Of a stretch of 6,484 nt of DNA, positions 1 through 5,203 are shown piece after piece. Origin of the DNA: CAYWEP01 sp964613075 (GTDB lineage: Bacteria; Patescibacteriota; Microgenomatia; Levybacterales; UBA12049); assembly GCA_964613075.1 (NCBI GenBank), contig CAZTFV010000060.1:1-6484 (forward strand), in the 5' to 3' direction. The notes beneath the pieces were generated by a model, which did not search any database, was not told where the DNA came from, and was given only the letters and a program-made list of their open reading frames with translations. The position numbers were made by a program, and so were the translations under genes. The first letter of the stretch is position 1; each line of letters opens with the position of its first letter.

Positions 1-107
1 GGGCAACTTATTGATTTAATACAAACTATTAATAATTGGTGACTTGAGAAGAGGTGAATAAACATGACAGAAACAATTAAATATTTGAAGGTGGTGTTCT
101 TTGCCTT

Positions 108-215
108 TTATTTTTTGCGTTTGTCAGCCCAGTAGATAATCGCTACAGAAAGAAGCAACAGGCCCCCTGCCGTGTAGAAGAGTAATAAGCCTATGGTATT
201 GTTATCAAATGTCAT
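108..215 (-). CDS. 35-residue single-pass membrane protein, unknown function
   Basis: Not a recognised family. The reading frame starts with ATG at 215, reads MTFDNNTIGLLLFYTAGG and onward, and ends in WADKRKK before a TAA. A single hydrophobic helix spans about residues 8-28, with a short polar N-terminus and a basic C-terminal tail, so the tail probably faces the cytoplasm. Three things support a real gene despite its size. Its ATG overlaps the TGA of the preceding small membrane gene as ATGA, an AAGGT ribosome site sits 5 nt upstream (221-225), and the composition is that of a membrane protein. It is the last visible gene of the trx cluster. It may act with the 66-residue protein as a two-part membrane unit, but that is inferred only from the overlap. 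Confidence 0.6.
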   Translation of the reverse strand: MTFDNNTIGLLLFYTAGGLLLLSVAIIYWADKRKK

Positions 216-412
216 AGTCTACCTTGCTGTGCTGTTACCAGCGATGCCCATGAAAAACCGCCTGTAAATCCTATTCCCAATATTACTACATACCATTCAG
301 AGATGTCAAAACCACCAATGAATATGGGAACGACGAGCGAAGCAAGAAATACAGAGGCAAAATTAGAACAGAGCGTAGATAAAGCTTTCCATTTCGGACG
401 AGTCATCTTCAT
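212..412 (-). CDS. 66-residue two-helix membrane protein, unknown function
   Basis: No family recognised. The protein has a basic N-terminus (MKMTRPKWK), a first hydrophobic segment at about residues 16-34 and a second at about 40-60, which predicts two membrane helices joined by a short loop (GGFDISEW). It starts 15 nt after the trxB stop, in the same frame, and its own stop overlaps the start of the next small membrane gene (ATGA at 212-215). Cotranscription with trxB and translational coupling to the 35-residue gene are therefore likely. No clear Shine-Dalgarno site precedes the ATG at 412. The third codon is also ATG and could be the start instead. It has one cysteine, at about residue 15, near the membrane edge. 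A redox role is suggested only by the neighbours. Confidence 0.6.
   Translation of the reverse strand: MKMTRPKWKALSTLCSNFASVFLASLVVPIFIGGFDISEWYVVILGIGFTGGFSWASLVTAQQGRL
221..225 (-). promoter_or_regulatory. Ribosome binding site of the 35-residue membrane protein
   Basis: AAGGT on the minus strand lies inside the end of the 66-residue gene, 5 nt before the ATG at 215. It is the main support, with the ATGA overlap, for treating this very short frame as translated. Confidence 0.5.
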
Positions 413-427
413 ATGGTCAATACTTGC

Positions 428-1363
428 CTAATTCGCAACGAAGGTTTCTTCTTTGCCTTGCATTGACAGCCAACGTTCTGCCTCCAAAGCTGCGGCACTC
501 CCAAAACCGGAGGCGGTGACGGCCTGTCGATAGGAACGGTCATGCACATCACCTGCGGTGAATACACCGGGCACATTGGTGTGATAGTGGTTCTGTACCT
601 TTATATACCCGTCATTATCAAGCTCAATCCCCTCAAACACCTTCGTGTTTGGGATATGACCGATTGCCACAAAGACGCCATCAGCCGGTAGCTCTTTGGT
701 CTCATTTGTTTGATTGTTAAATAACTTAACGCCGGTGACCCGCTCTGTGCCGAGTACCTCTTTTATTTCTGAGTTAAATAAAAATTCAATTTTGGGATTC
801 TCCTTTGCCCGCTGCTGCATGATCTGGCTAGCGCGGAATGAATCACGGCGGTGGACAATCTTAACGCTTTGGGCTACTTTCGCAAGCACCAATGCTTCTT
901 CCATGGCGCTATCCCCACCTCCGACGATAAAGACATTTTTATTGCGGAAAAATGGTGCGTCACACGTCGCACAGGACGAGACACCGCGCCCAATCTTCTC
1001 TTGTTCACCAGGAACACCTAACCATCTGGCATCCGCACCTGAGGCGATAATCACTGCTTTGGATTCATATTCTTTCTCACCGGCAGTAATCGTAAATGGC
1101 TGTTTTGTGAAATCTCCTTTTGTAAAATTAACGTCAATAATTTCTGCTCCGTGGTGCTCTGCTTGCTTTCGCATGTTCGCCATAAGATCAGGGCCCTGGA
1201 TTCCCTCTGGGAATCCGGGAAAATTCTCAACAAGGGAGGTAAGCATAAGCTGTCCTCCCCATTTCTCTCCGGCAATAACAAGAGTCTTGAGATTTGAACG
1301 GGTGGTGTAGATTGCGGCTGTAAGACCGGCGGGGCCACTTCCAATGATTATGACGTCGTACAT
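428..1363 (-). CDS. trxB: Thioredoxin reductase (NADPH, FAD-dependent)
   Basis: This flavoenzyme passes electrons from NADPH through FAD and a redox-active disulfide to thioredoxin in the cytoplasm. The 311 residues match the usual size of the low-molecular-weight bacterial enzyme. In order, they show the FAD dinucleotide site GSGPAG (8-13), a GGQL motif (36-39), the active-site CATC (131-134, followed by DAPFF), the second Rossmann loop GGGDSA (148-153), the NADPH phosphate-binding HRRDSFRAS (171-179), and the C-terminal FAD motif FTAGDV (268-273) with RQAVTASGFGSAA. No key residue is missing. The ATG at 1363 fits the family N-terminus (MYDVIIIG), but no Shine-Dalgarno site precedes it. It lies downstream of trxA, separated by a long imperfect palindrome, and is followed 15 nt later by a small membrane protein gene. 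Confidence is high. Confidence 0.97.
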   Translation of the reverse strand: MYDVIIIGSGPAGLTAAIYTTRSNLKTLVIAGEKWGGQLMLTSLVENFPGFPEGIQGPDLMANMRKQAEHHGAEIIDVNFTKGDFTKQPFTITAGEKEYESKAVIIASGADARWLGVPGEQEKIGRGVSSCATCDAPFFRNKNVFIVGGGDSAMEEALVLAKVAQSVKIVHRRDSFRASQIMQQRAKENPKIEFLFNSEIKEVLGTERVTGVKLFNNQTNETKELPADGVFVAIGHIPNTKVFEGIELDNDGYIKVQNHYHTNVPGVFTAGDVHDRSYRQAVTASGFGSAAALEAERWLSMQGKEETFVAN

Positions 1364-1371
1364 AGGAATTT

Positions 1372-1491
1372 TTGAGGCTAGAGAGTAGAAACTAGAGGCT
1401 AGAATTTGAAGTTCGAAGGCAGAAGATAGATATCTAATTTCAAACTTCCAACCTCAAGATCTAGCTTCCAGATTCTAGCGTCTATCCTCAA
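1372..1491. repeat. Long gapless imperfect palindrome built of 7-nt units between trxA and trxB
   Basis: The two arms (1372-1431 and 1432-1491) meet at the perfect centre TAGATATCTA (1427-1436). Aligned without gaps, 44 of 60 positions by my count are complementary, including GAGG/CCTC near the ends. The left arm reads as degenerate heptads beginning at 1378: CTAGAGA, GTAGAAA, CTAGAGG, CTAGAAT, TTGAAGT and so on. The right arm on the other strand has the same phase, for example CTAGAAT, CTGGAAG and CTAGATC. The element fills the whole gap and runs into the trxA stop codon. RNA from this region could fold into a long hairpin. AATTT occurs on both sides (1367-1371 and 1490-1494), which could be a target duplication or chance in AT-rich DNA. 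Confidence 0.85.
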
Positions 1492-1814
1492 TTTGCCAAG
1501 GCCTCGTCTATTGCTCTTCTGTAGGTGTCTTTGCCTTGCGCGCCGATGAGTGATTTCATGGGTTGACCGTTTTTAAACATCAAGATTGTCGGGATGCTCA
1601 GGACATTGAATTTTTCAGCAGTTTTGGGATTCTCATCGACATTCATCTTAAGAACCTTTACTTTACCTGTATATTCATGAGCAAGTTCATGAATGATAGG
1701 CGTTACAATTCTGCATGGTGTGCACCAGGGTGCCCAGAAGTCAACAACAACTGGAGTAGTGCTTTTCATTACCTCTTCTTCAAAGTTTTGATCAGTTAAG
1801 ATTACATCAGCCAT
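1488..1814 (-). CDS. trxA: Thioredoxin with WCTPC active site
   Basis: A small cytoplasmic dithiol-disulfide oxidoreductase that reduces protein disulfides and is itself recharged by the thioredoxin reductase encoded just downstream. The 108 residues have the normal thioredoxin length and layout: VVVDFWAPW, then the active-site CTPC (Cys31 and Cys34), the buried Asp25, and the cis-proline loop SIPT with Pro75, followed by ILMFKNGQP and a C-terminal helix. The usual CGPC has Thr in place of Gly, a substitution expected to shift redox potential or partner choice slightly. No signal peptide is present. The start at 1814 gives the family N-terminus (MADVILTDQNF). Only a weak AGGA-like ribosome site lies a few bases upstream. 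Its stop codon is inside the trxA-trxB palindrome. Confidence 0.96.
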   Translation of the reverse strand: MADVILTDQNFEEEVMKSTTPVVVDFWAPWCTPCRIVTPIIHELAHEYTGKVKVLKMNVDENPKTAEKFNVLSIPTILMFKNGQPMKSLIGAQGKDTYRRAIDEALAN

Positions 1815-1822
1815 ATCCTGAG

Positions 1823-1919
1823 AATTTCTAATTTCTAATATCTAATTTCTAAACAAACCCCCAATGACAAAATGTCCAAAATAGCTTAGGTCAATTAGGA
1901 ATTAGGAATTAGGAATTAG
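1823..1919. repeat. Pair of inverted 7-nt repeat tracts upstream of trxA
   Basis: Positions 1823-1850 hold four heptads, AATTTCT, AATTTCT, AATATCT and AATTTCT. Positions 1893-1919 hold AATTAGG three times followed by AATTAG. The two tracts are approximate reverse complements, differing mainly by a T-for-C change per heptad, so RNA read from the plus strand could pair them with G-U wobbles. RNA from the gene strand would have A-C mismatches instead. They are separated by about 40 nt containing the small inverted repeat GACA-AAA-TGTC (1865-1875). The tracts fill most of the gap between the DUF3105 gene and trxA. The heptad resembles that of the palindrome downstream of trxA. Confidence 0.85.
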
Positions 1920-1926
1920 TCATTTC

Positions 1927-2496
1927 CTATTCCATTGTCTGCTCCGGGCCTTTGTCGCGGAGTGCGTCGATAAAACTTACTATTCGATTCTTATCGAATT
2001 TATCCATCTTATCAACATAGTTCCAGGCTGTCAAGGCAAGCGGCATATCAAGACTTGGGCGCGGAACCACAATGAGCTTCCATGCTCCTTTTTCCCTAAA
2101 AAGATCTGAGAGTTGTTTTTTCAGCGCATTGCAATCGATTTTACTGCCGTCTTTTGGTTTTGCATCGCAATTATAACTCATAATGACATACCCATGCTCC
2201 AGTGAATGGATGAGATACCCATCCTGCTGAGGCTCTTTATAGATATCCTGCTTCTTCCAGTCAGGGTAATGCGGGCCTGAGGTCGGCGGATTACTGTTAT
2301 ACTTTACCCTCTCACCTATCTTAACGTGCGTTCTGCCCAGATCCTCGATCTTCTGTGCGGTTTTAGGAGTTCCGGTCGTTTGCGTGGTTGTCGATTTTGT
2401 CGACTCGGTATAAATAAACCAGCCGACGAAGATAGCAACAGCAGCAATTGCTGCTATGGCTATCCATTTGAGTGCATTATCAGATCCTGCGTTCAT
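1927..2496 (-). CDS. DUF3105 family membrane-anchored protein
   Basis: A DUF3105 protein of 189 residues whose biochemical role is not established. After a short N-terminus it has one hydrophobic helix (about residues 10-29), a Thr/Ser-rich linker, then the family signature YNSNPPTSGPH (66-76), the histidine motif HSLEHG (97-102), and a C-terminal ALTAWNYVDKMDKFD region ending in DKGPE. The domain should face outside the cytoplasm. The histidines suggest metal binding, though this is inference. Two cysteines (110 and 122) could form a disulfide. I chose the ATG at 2496. A longer frame could begin at TTG 2556, but that codon lies inside the predicted -35 box and the extra residues lack family similarity. 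It heads the gene set that includes trxA and trxB, which makes a link to extracytoplasmic redox chemistry plausible but unproven. Confidence 0.88.
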   Translation of the reverse strand: MNAGSDNALKWIAIAAIAAVAIFVGWFIYTESTKSTTTQTTGTPKTAQKIEDLGRTHVKIGERVKYNSNPPTSGPHYPDWKKQDIYKEPQQDGYLIHSLEHGYVIMSYNCDAKPKDGSKIDCNALKKQLSDLFREKGAWKLIVVPRPSLDMPLALTAWNYVDKMDKFDKNRIVSFIDALRDKGPEQTME

Positions 2497-2526
2497 ACTT
2501 TTCTTTTGAAACGAAAAGATTTTCTT

Positions 2527-2556
2527 ATTGTAAACGATGTGTGTAGTATTTCGCAA
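2527..2556 (-). promoter_or_regulatory. Predicted promoter of the DUF3105-trxA-trxB gene set
   Basis: On the minus strand, TTGCGA (2551-2556) is followed by an 18-nt spacer and TACAAT (2527-2532). The -35 matches the sigma-70 consensus at 4 of 6 positions and the -10 at 5 of 6. Transcription would start near 2520, leaving a leader of about 25 nt before the ATG at 2496 and excluding the TTG at 2556 as a start. Confidence 0.5.
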
Positions 2557-2644
2557 GATAGGATAGCGTTTTCGTTTTTTAACTGTTGTGTTAGCTTGTA
2601 ACTGTACGGTATGTATCGCGGCCTAGACAATCCTTGACCCGCAG

Positions 2645-2680
2645 TGTCGTCCTGAAGGAGCGAAGCGACGAAGGATCTCA
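2645..2680. repeat. Dispersed GTCGTCCTGA...GCGAAGCGA...GGATCTC repeat
   Basis: The stretch contains GTCGTCCTGAAGGAGCGAAG followed by CGACGAAGGATCTCA. It includes the palindrome TCCTGAAGGA and flanking GTCG/CGAC half-sites, so it can form small hairpins. From memory, near-identical intergenic elements (GTCATCCTGAGCGAAGCGAAGGATCT type) are scattered through many unrelated bacterial genomes; no search was run. It runs into the stop codon of the upstream DUF2283 gene and lies between that gene and the DUF3105 promoter. No U-run follows on the minus strand, so it is not a standard terminator. Confidence 0.6.
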
Positions 2681-2896
2681 GGCAAAAACGGATTCTTTGA
2701 CCTCTTTGGGGAGAGCTTGTGATTGTTCTTTTAAGAATGCGGAGGCGTCTAGGATTTCAATCCTCACTGGCTTGCCATCTTTTGTATAATGTACGACAAA
2801 ATTGCTCTCCATTTCTGCATAGTCGAATAGTTCATTTGAAAGGGTGATGACCAATATATCATCCTCCTTGTAATATTTAATTTTTCTCTTTATCAT
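2678..2896 (-). CDS. DUF2283 family protein, putative antitoxin (copy A)
   Basis: A 72-residue DUF2283 protein: an N-terminal beta-rich part (KEDDILVITLS, FDYAEME, FVVHYTKDGKPV) leads to the family motif EILDAS (47-52) and then a tail ending in ALPKEVKESVFA. DUF2283 genes are commonly found beside small toxin-like genes, and here the partner is the overlapping DUF4258 gene just upstream (20-bp overlap). Antitoxin is therefore the likely role, though not demonstrated. The ATG at 2896 has a strong ribosome site, AAGGAGG, 6 nt upstream, far better than any site of the DUF4258 gene. The last 26 residues match the second DUF2283 protein of this window at 22 positions, while the rest of the protein is much more diverged. 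Confidence 0.85.
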   Translation of the reverse strand: MIKRKIKYYKEDDILVITLSNELFDYAEMESNFVVHYTKDGKPVRIEILDASAFLKEQSQALPKEVKESVFA

Positions 2897-3137
2897 ATCG
2901 ACCCTCCTTCGCAGGAAAGAATGTAATAATTGTTATTGCATTGCTCTCAAACCGATAAATGACACACAATTCATGTAAGCTATCAAGATCTCCAATTGCT
3001 CGTTTTACGAAAGGCAAATCTTGGATAATTTTTGGTTTTCGAACAATCCCTTGTAACTTCGTTTTCGTAATGCCAAACTTCTTCGCTTCTTTCTCTTTTA
3101 GTTTATCCTCTGCATGTTTTGTATAAATAAACTTCAC
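2877..3137 (-). CDS. DUF4258 family protein, putative toxin (copy A)
   Basis: An 86-residue DUF4258 protein starting MKFIYTKHAEDKL, with the typical N-terminal TKHA (His8), a central variable region, VIYRFES around residues 59-65, and the C-terminal FFPAKEGRY (73-81). Size, fold pattern and pairing resemble RelE-like small toxins, so RNA cleavage is possible but inferred. The start is GTG at 3137 with no ribosome site at the right distance. A GGAGGT lies 26-31 nt upstream. An in-frame ATT at 3155 would fit that site and add six residues, but the second copy also begins at GTG with the same MKF start, so GTG is preferred. It overlaps the DUF2283 gene, which follows it, and has its own putative promoter. 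Confidence 0.85.
   Translation of the reverse strand: MKFIYTKHAEDKLKEKEAKKFGITKTKLQGIVRKPKIIQDLPFVKRAIGDLDSLHELCVIYRFESNAITIITFFPAKEGRYDKEKN
2903..2909 (-). promoter_or_regulatory. Strong ribosome binding site of DUF2283 copy A
   Basis: AAGGAGG, a near-perfect Shine-Dalgarno site, lies within the DUF4258 coding end, 6 nt before the ATG at 2896. It decides that start and would favour production of the putative antitoxin over the GTG-started partner. Confidence 0.65.
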
Positions 3138-3157
3138 GGAATCGGTTGCTTGAATTT

Positions 3158-3175
3158 ATTATACCTCCAATTATA
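3158..3175 (-). promoter_or_regulatory. Two tandem TATAAT boxes before DUF4258 copy A
   Basis: On the minus strand, TATAAT occurs twice with a 12-nt period (3170-3175 and 3158-3163), and GGAGGT (3163-3168) lies between them. The downstream box has a poor -35 candidate, TTGTTT, 17 nt upstream of it. Transcription from it would begin about 13 nt before the GTG. The repeated box could also be an operator. Which element is used cannot be told from sequence alone. Confidence 0.4.
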
Positions 3176-3215
3176 GGTAAAAACAAATGAAAATTCTTTC
3201 GATAGTTTAGTATTG

Positions 3216-4793
3216 TTATTCCAATTCTTCTCTCTTCGCATGCAGGAAATGAAACCACTGTTCAAAAAAGGCGAACATGACCTTAAACGGCGTTTCGATG
3301 ATAAAGTCAAAGATGAAGATCAGGAAGTTGAAGCGGCCTATTTCTTGGGTCAATTGTCTCCCGACTCTGACGACGGGCATAAAGAGAAAATCAACCAGCG
3401 GTGTAACAAGCCCCTGCCTATCGCCTACCGAATAGATATTGGCAATAAGACTGATACGGTAGGACAGAAAGGAAACAATCGCTAGGAAGAAAAGGAAGAC
3501 AAATTGGCTTGCGACGTTAAATTGCAATCGGGAAAGCACATAAATAATGCCTCCAAATGAGAGGACAAAAGCAAAAAACCACAATCCGTCAAAAATTATA
3601 CCAAGTGTTGAACGCTTGTCTCCTGCTTTTTTGATAATCAATGCGCCACCGAGACGAGGCGTGTCTGAGAACAAGACTTCCAGGATTATGGCAAAGATAC
3701 GTTTGGAGTTCTCCTCCCCCGGAGTTCTGATGAAAGCGCTCACGAATACCATCAAGATGGGCGGAACGCTGGTATTTAAGAGAAGCGATAGCCACTGGAT
3801 CTGGCCGTAGACAAAGCGATCGTATGTCCCCTCCACGGCAAAGGCAAAGATGACTTTGGTCAAGAGAATAAATATAACGCTTCGAATAATTGCCCGTCGT
3901 ACTTTGGCGCCGACACTTTTGTATCGTTTCTCACACGCGGCAAAAACAGTCCTTCGTAATTCTTCTTCATTTTCAATAAGGCTTTGGATATGGCCTTTGT
4001 TAGCTTTAAAAACATCCTCAAGAATCAAAAAGACTGCTGCGCGACGCTTGACAAAGGCATAGATTCGCTCACGCCTGGGGTAAGTCAACTCATAGACGAT
4101 TTCTTTATAGCCTTTGTGGAACTCATTTGCAGTTTCATCTACATTGTCTGTTGTCAGCTTGCCAAAATAAAGCTTAAAGAGATGGTAGCGAAGGAATGCT
4201 ATATCATCGCGGGCAAAGGCGCGGCGGACTGCTATATAGATCTGGGCGTTTTTTGTCTCTTCCGTATCGTCCACAATCTGGACGTTGTTTTTGAGGAGTT
4301 GAAACATGAAGTTGGCAAGTGTTTCTTTTTCCGTATTTGGATTGATGATGTTTTCAATATCTGCTGACATCAGTTGATAAATCCATTCGTTGATAATCGA
4401 TTCGGGTAGGACTTTGTGCTTGAGGACTTTGAAACGAAATTGCAAAAAGGTGTCAATTGTATGCTCTACCTTTTCAATCACTGCTTCAGAGACGGTATTC
4501 TCCGGCATATAGCGCGCCCAGATGACTTCGCGAACGAGAGGTTCTGCGGTTGTTTTTGCGTTCCCGCCTAACAATAAGCGTCTTTTGAGAATGCGTTCAA
4601 TTGCTGCGCGAAGGATCACTTCGTCTTCCCGATACTCCATTGCATTTCGCAGCTTCTCATAAGCAGCAGCGACTCTCGATACAATCGGGTTTACCTGAAT
4701 TTTCTTATCGTGGTTTGGGTGATCCTTTTTCTCAAAGGCTGAGATAACAAGATTTGCCAAATGCGACGGCTTCAGCGGTTCTTGCAAATCCAT
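3216..4793 (-). CDS. 525-residue multi-pass membrane protein, unknown function
   Basis: No function is recognised. The first 300 residues are hydrophilic and largely helical, probably cytoplasmic, with many charged pairs (ERILKRRLLL, RRERIYAFVKRR). A membrane domain follows with clear hydrophobic segments near 301-320, 333-356, 398-420 and 428-450, and a further hydrophobic, aromatic-rich stretch at about 463-513 (VTPLVDFLFMPVV, FNFLIFIFDFIIE, MFAFFEQWF). Between segments two and three is a loop with TPGEENSKRIFAIILEVLF. The run of Arg/Lys just before residue 301 places the N-terminal domain inside the cell. I recall similar large proteins as conserved hypotheticals in candidate-phyla genomes but cannot name a family. 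It is transcribed from its own promoter, between the mazEF pair and DUF4258 copy A. Transporter, channel or sensor roles are all open. Confidence 0.9.
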   Translation of the reverse strand: MDLQEPLKPSHLANLVISAFEKKDHPNHDKKIQVNPIVSRVAAAYEKLRNAMEYREDEVILRAAIERILKRRLLLGGNAKTTAEPLVREVIWARYMPENTVSEAVIEKVEHTIDTFLQFRFKVLKHKVLPESIINEWIYQLMSADIENIINPNTEKETLANFMFQLLKNNVQIVDDTEETKNAQIYIAVRRAFARDDIAFLRYHLFKLYFGKLTTDNVDETANEFHKGYKEIVYELTYPRRERIYAFVKRRAAVFLILEDVFKANKGHIQSLIENEEELRRTVFAACEKRYKSVGAKVRRAIIRSVIFILLTKVIFAFAVEGTYDRFVYGQIQWLSLLLNTSVPPILMVFVSAFIRTPGEENSKRIFAIILEVLFSDTPRLGGALIIKKAGDKRSTLGIIFDGLWFFAFVLSFGGIIYVLSRLQFNVASQFVFLFFLAIVSFLSYRISLIANIYSVGDRQGLVTPLVDFLFMPVVRVGRQLTQEIGRFNFLIFIFDFIIETPFKVMFAFFEQWFHFLHAKREELE

Positions 4794-4803
4794 AGGTACA
4801 AAT

Positions 4804-4833
4804 ATTATATATCAAACCTGTCTACCGTGCTAA
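4804..4833 (-). promoter_or_regulatory. Promoter giving a nearly leaderless membrane-protein mRNA
   Basis: TTAGCA (4828-4833), an 18-nt spacer and a perfect TATAAT (4804-4809) precede the ATG at 4793. Only 10 nt lie between the -10 box and the ATG, so the transcript would start about 4 nt before it. No Shine-Dalgarno site is present, which agrees with leaderless translation. Confidence 0.5.
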
Positions 4834-4852
4834 CGCGGTGTATGTTGTAGAA

Positions 4853-5203
4853 TCAAGAAGAGAAATCAAGAACAATTTTTATTGCTTCTTCCACCTCTCG
4901 CAACTTTACTTTTGAAAGACTACCGATTTTTTTGATGAGCCGTTCTTGATCAATATGTCTGATAAACACTGGCAGCAGCACTGATGGCTTATCGAGTCCT
5001 TCTCTTTTTCCTACAACAACCATTTCTACACCGATTGTTTTTGGAACTTGCGAGCTTGCCGGAATAATTATTGCATTTACTGTGTCCTGGTGGATAGCAT
5101 TCGCTGATACAATAAGCGCTGGTCTTTTTTTGTGGATTTCTCGACCAAACCCAGGGTCAAGATCAACAAGCCATATGTCGCCCCGATTAATTATTCTGGC
5201 CAT
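4853..5203 (-). CDS. mazF: MazF/PemK family endoribonuclease toxin
   Basis: A 116-residue toxin of the MazF/PemK type, which cuts mRNA at short sequence motifs and stops growth when its antitoxin is degraded. The N-terminal RGDIWLVDLDPGFGREIHKK (7-26) and the following RPALIVSA (27-34) are the family core. Arg27 corresponds to the conserved catalytic-loop arginine, and PASSQ (48-52) corresponds to the strand whose Thr is catalytic in characterised members, here Ser. The C-terminal part (IGSLSKVKLREVEEAIKIVL) is the usual helix. It overlaps the antitoxin gene by 13 bp. The ATG at 5203 has a GAGG site 7 nt upstream (5211-5214). The Ser-for-Thr change occurs in active relatives as far as I recall, so activity is likely but unproven. 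Confidence 0.95.
   Translation of the reverse strand: MARIINRGDIWLVDLDPGFGREIHKKRPALIVSANAIHQDTVNAIIIPASSQVPKTIGVEMVVVGKREGLDKPSVLLPVFIRHIDQERLIKKIGSLSKVKLREVEEAIKIVLDFSS

Noticed and set aside
1..42. Plus-strand frame open from the window edge (GQLIDLIQTINNW then TGA), possibly the end of an upstream gene
   Set aside because: Fourteen codons are too few to distinguish from chance, and no family signature is visible.
714..1310. Long plus-strand open frame of 198 codons
   Set aside because: It lies entirely antisense to trxB, whose motifs are unmistakable; low-complexity composition and no ribosome site.
1823..1919. CRISPR array
   Set aside because: Units are 7 nt, contiguous without spacers, and inverted relative to each other.
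2645..2680. Rho-independent terminator after DUF2283 copy A
   Set aside because: The hairpin potential is modest and no T-run follows it on the minus strand.
3984..4367. Plus-strand frame of 127 codons within the membrane protein gene
   Set aside because: Antisense shadow of a well-supported coding region, cysteine-rich in the way antisense frames often are.
4815..4840. Inverted ACCG/CGGT around TTAGCA as a mazF terminator
   Set aside because: Only four stem pairs, no T-run, and it coincides with the -35 region of the next gene's promoter.
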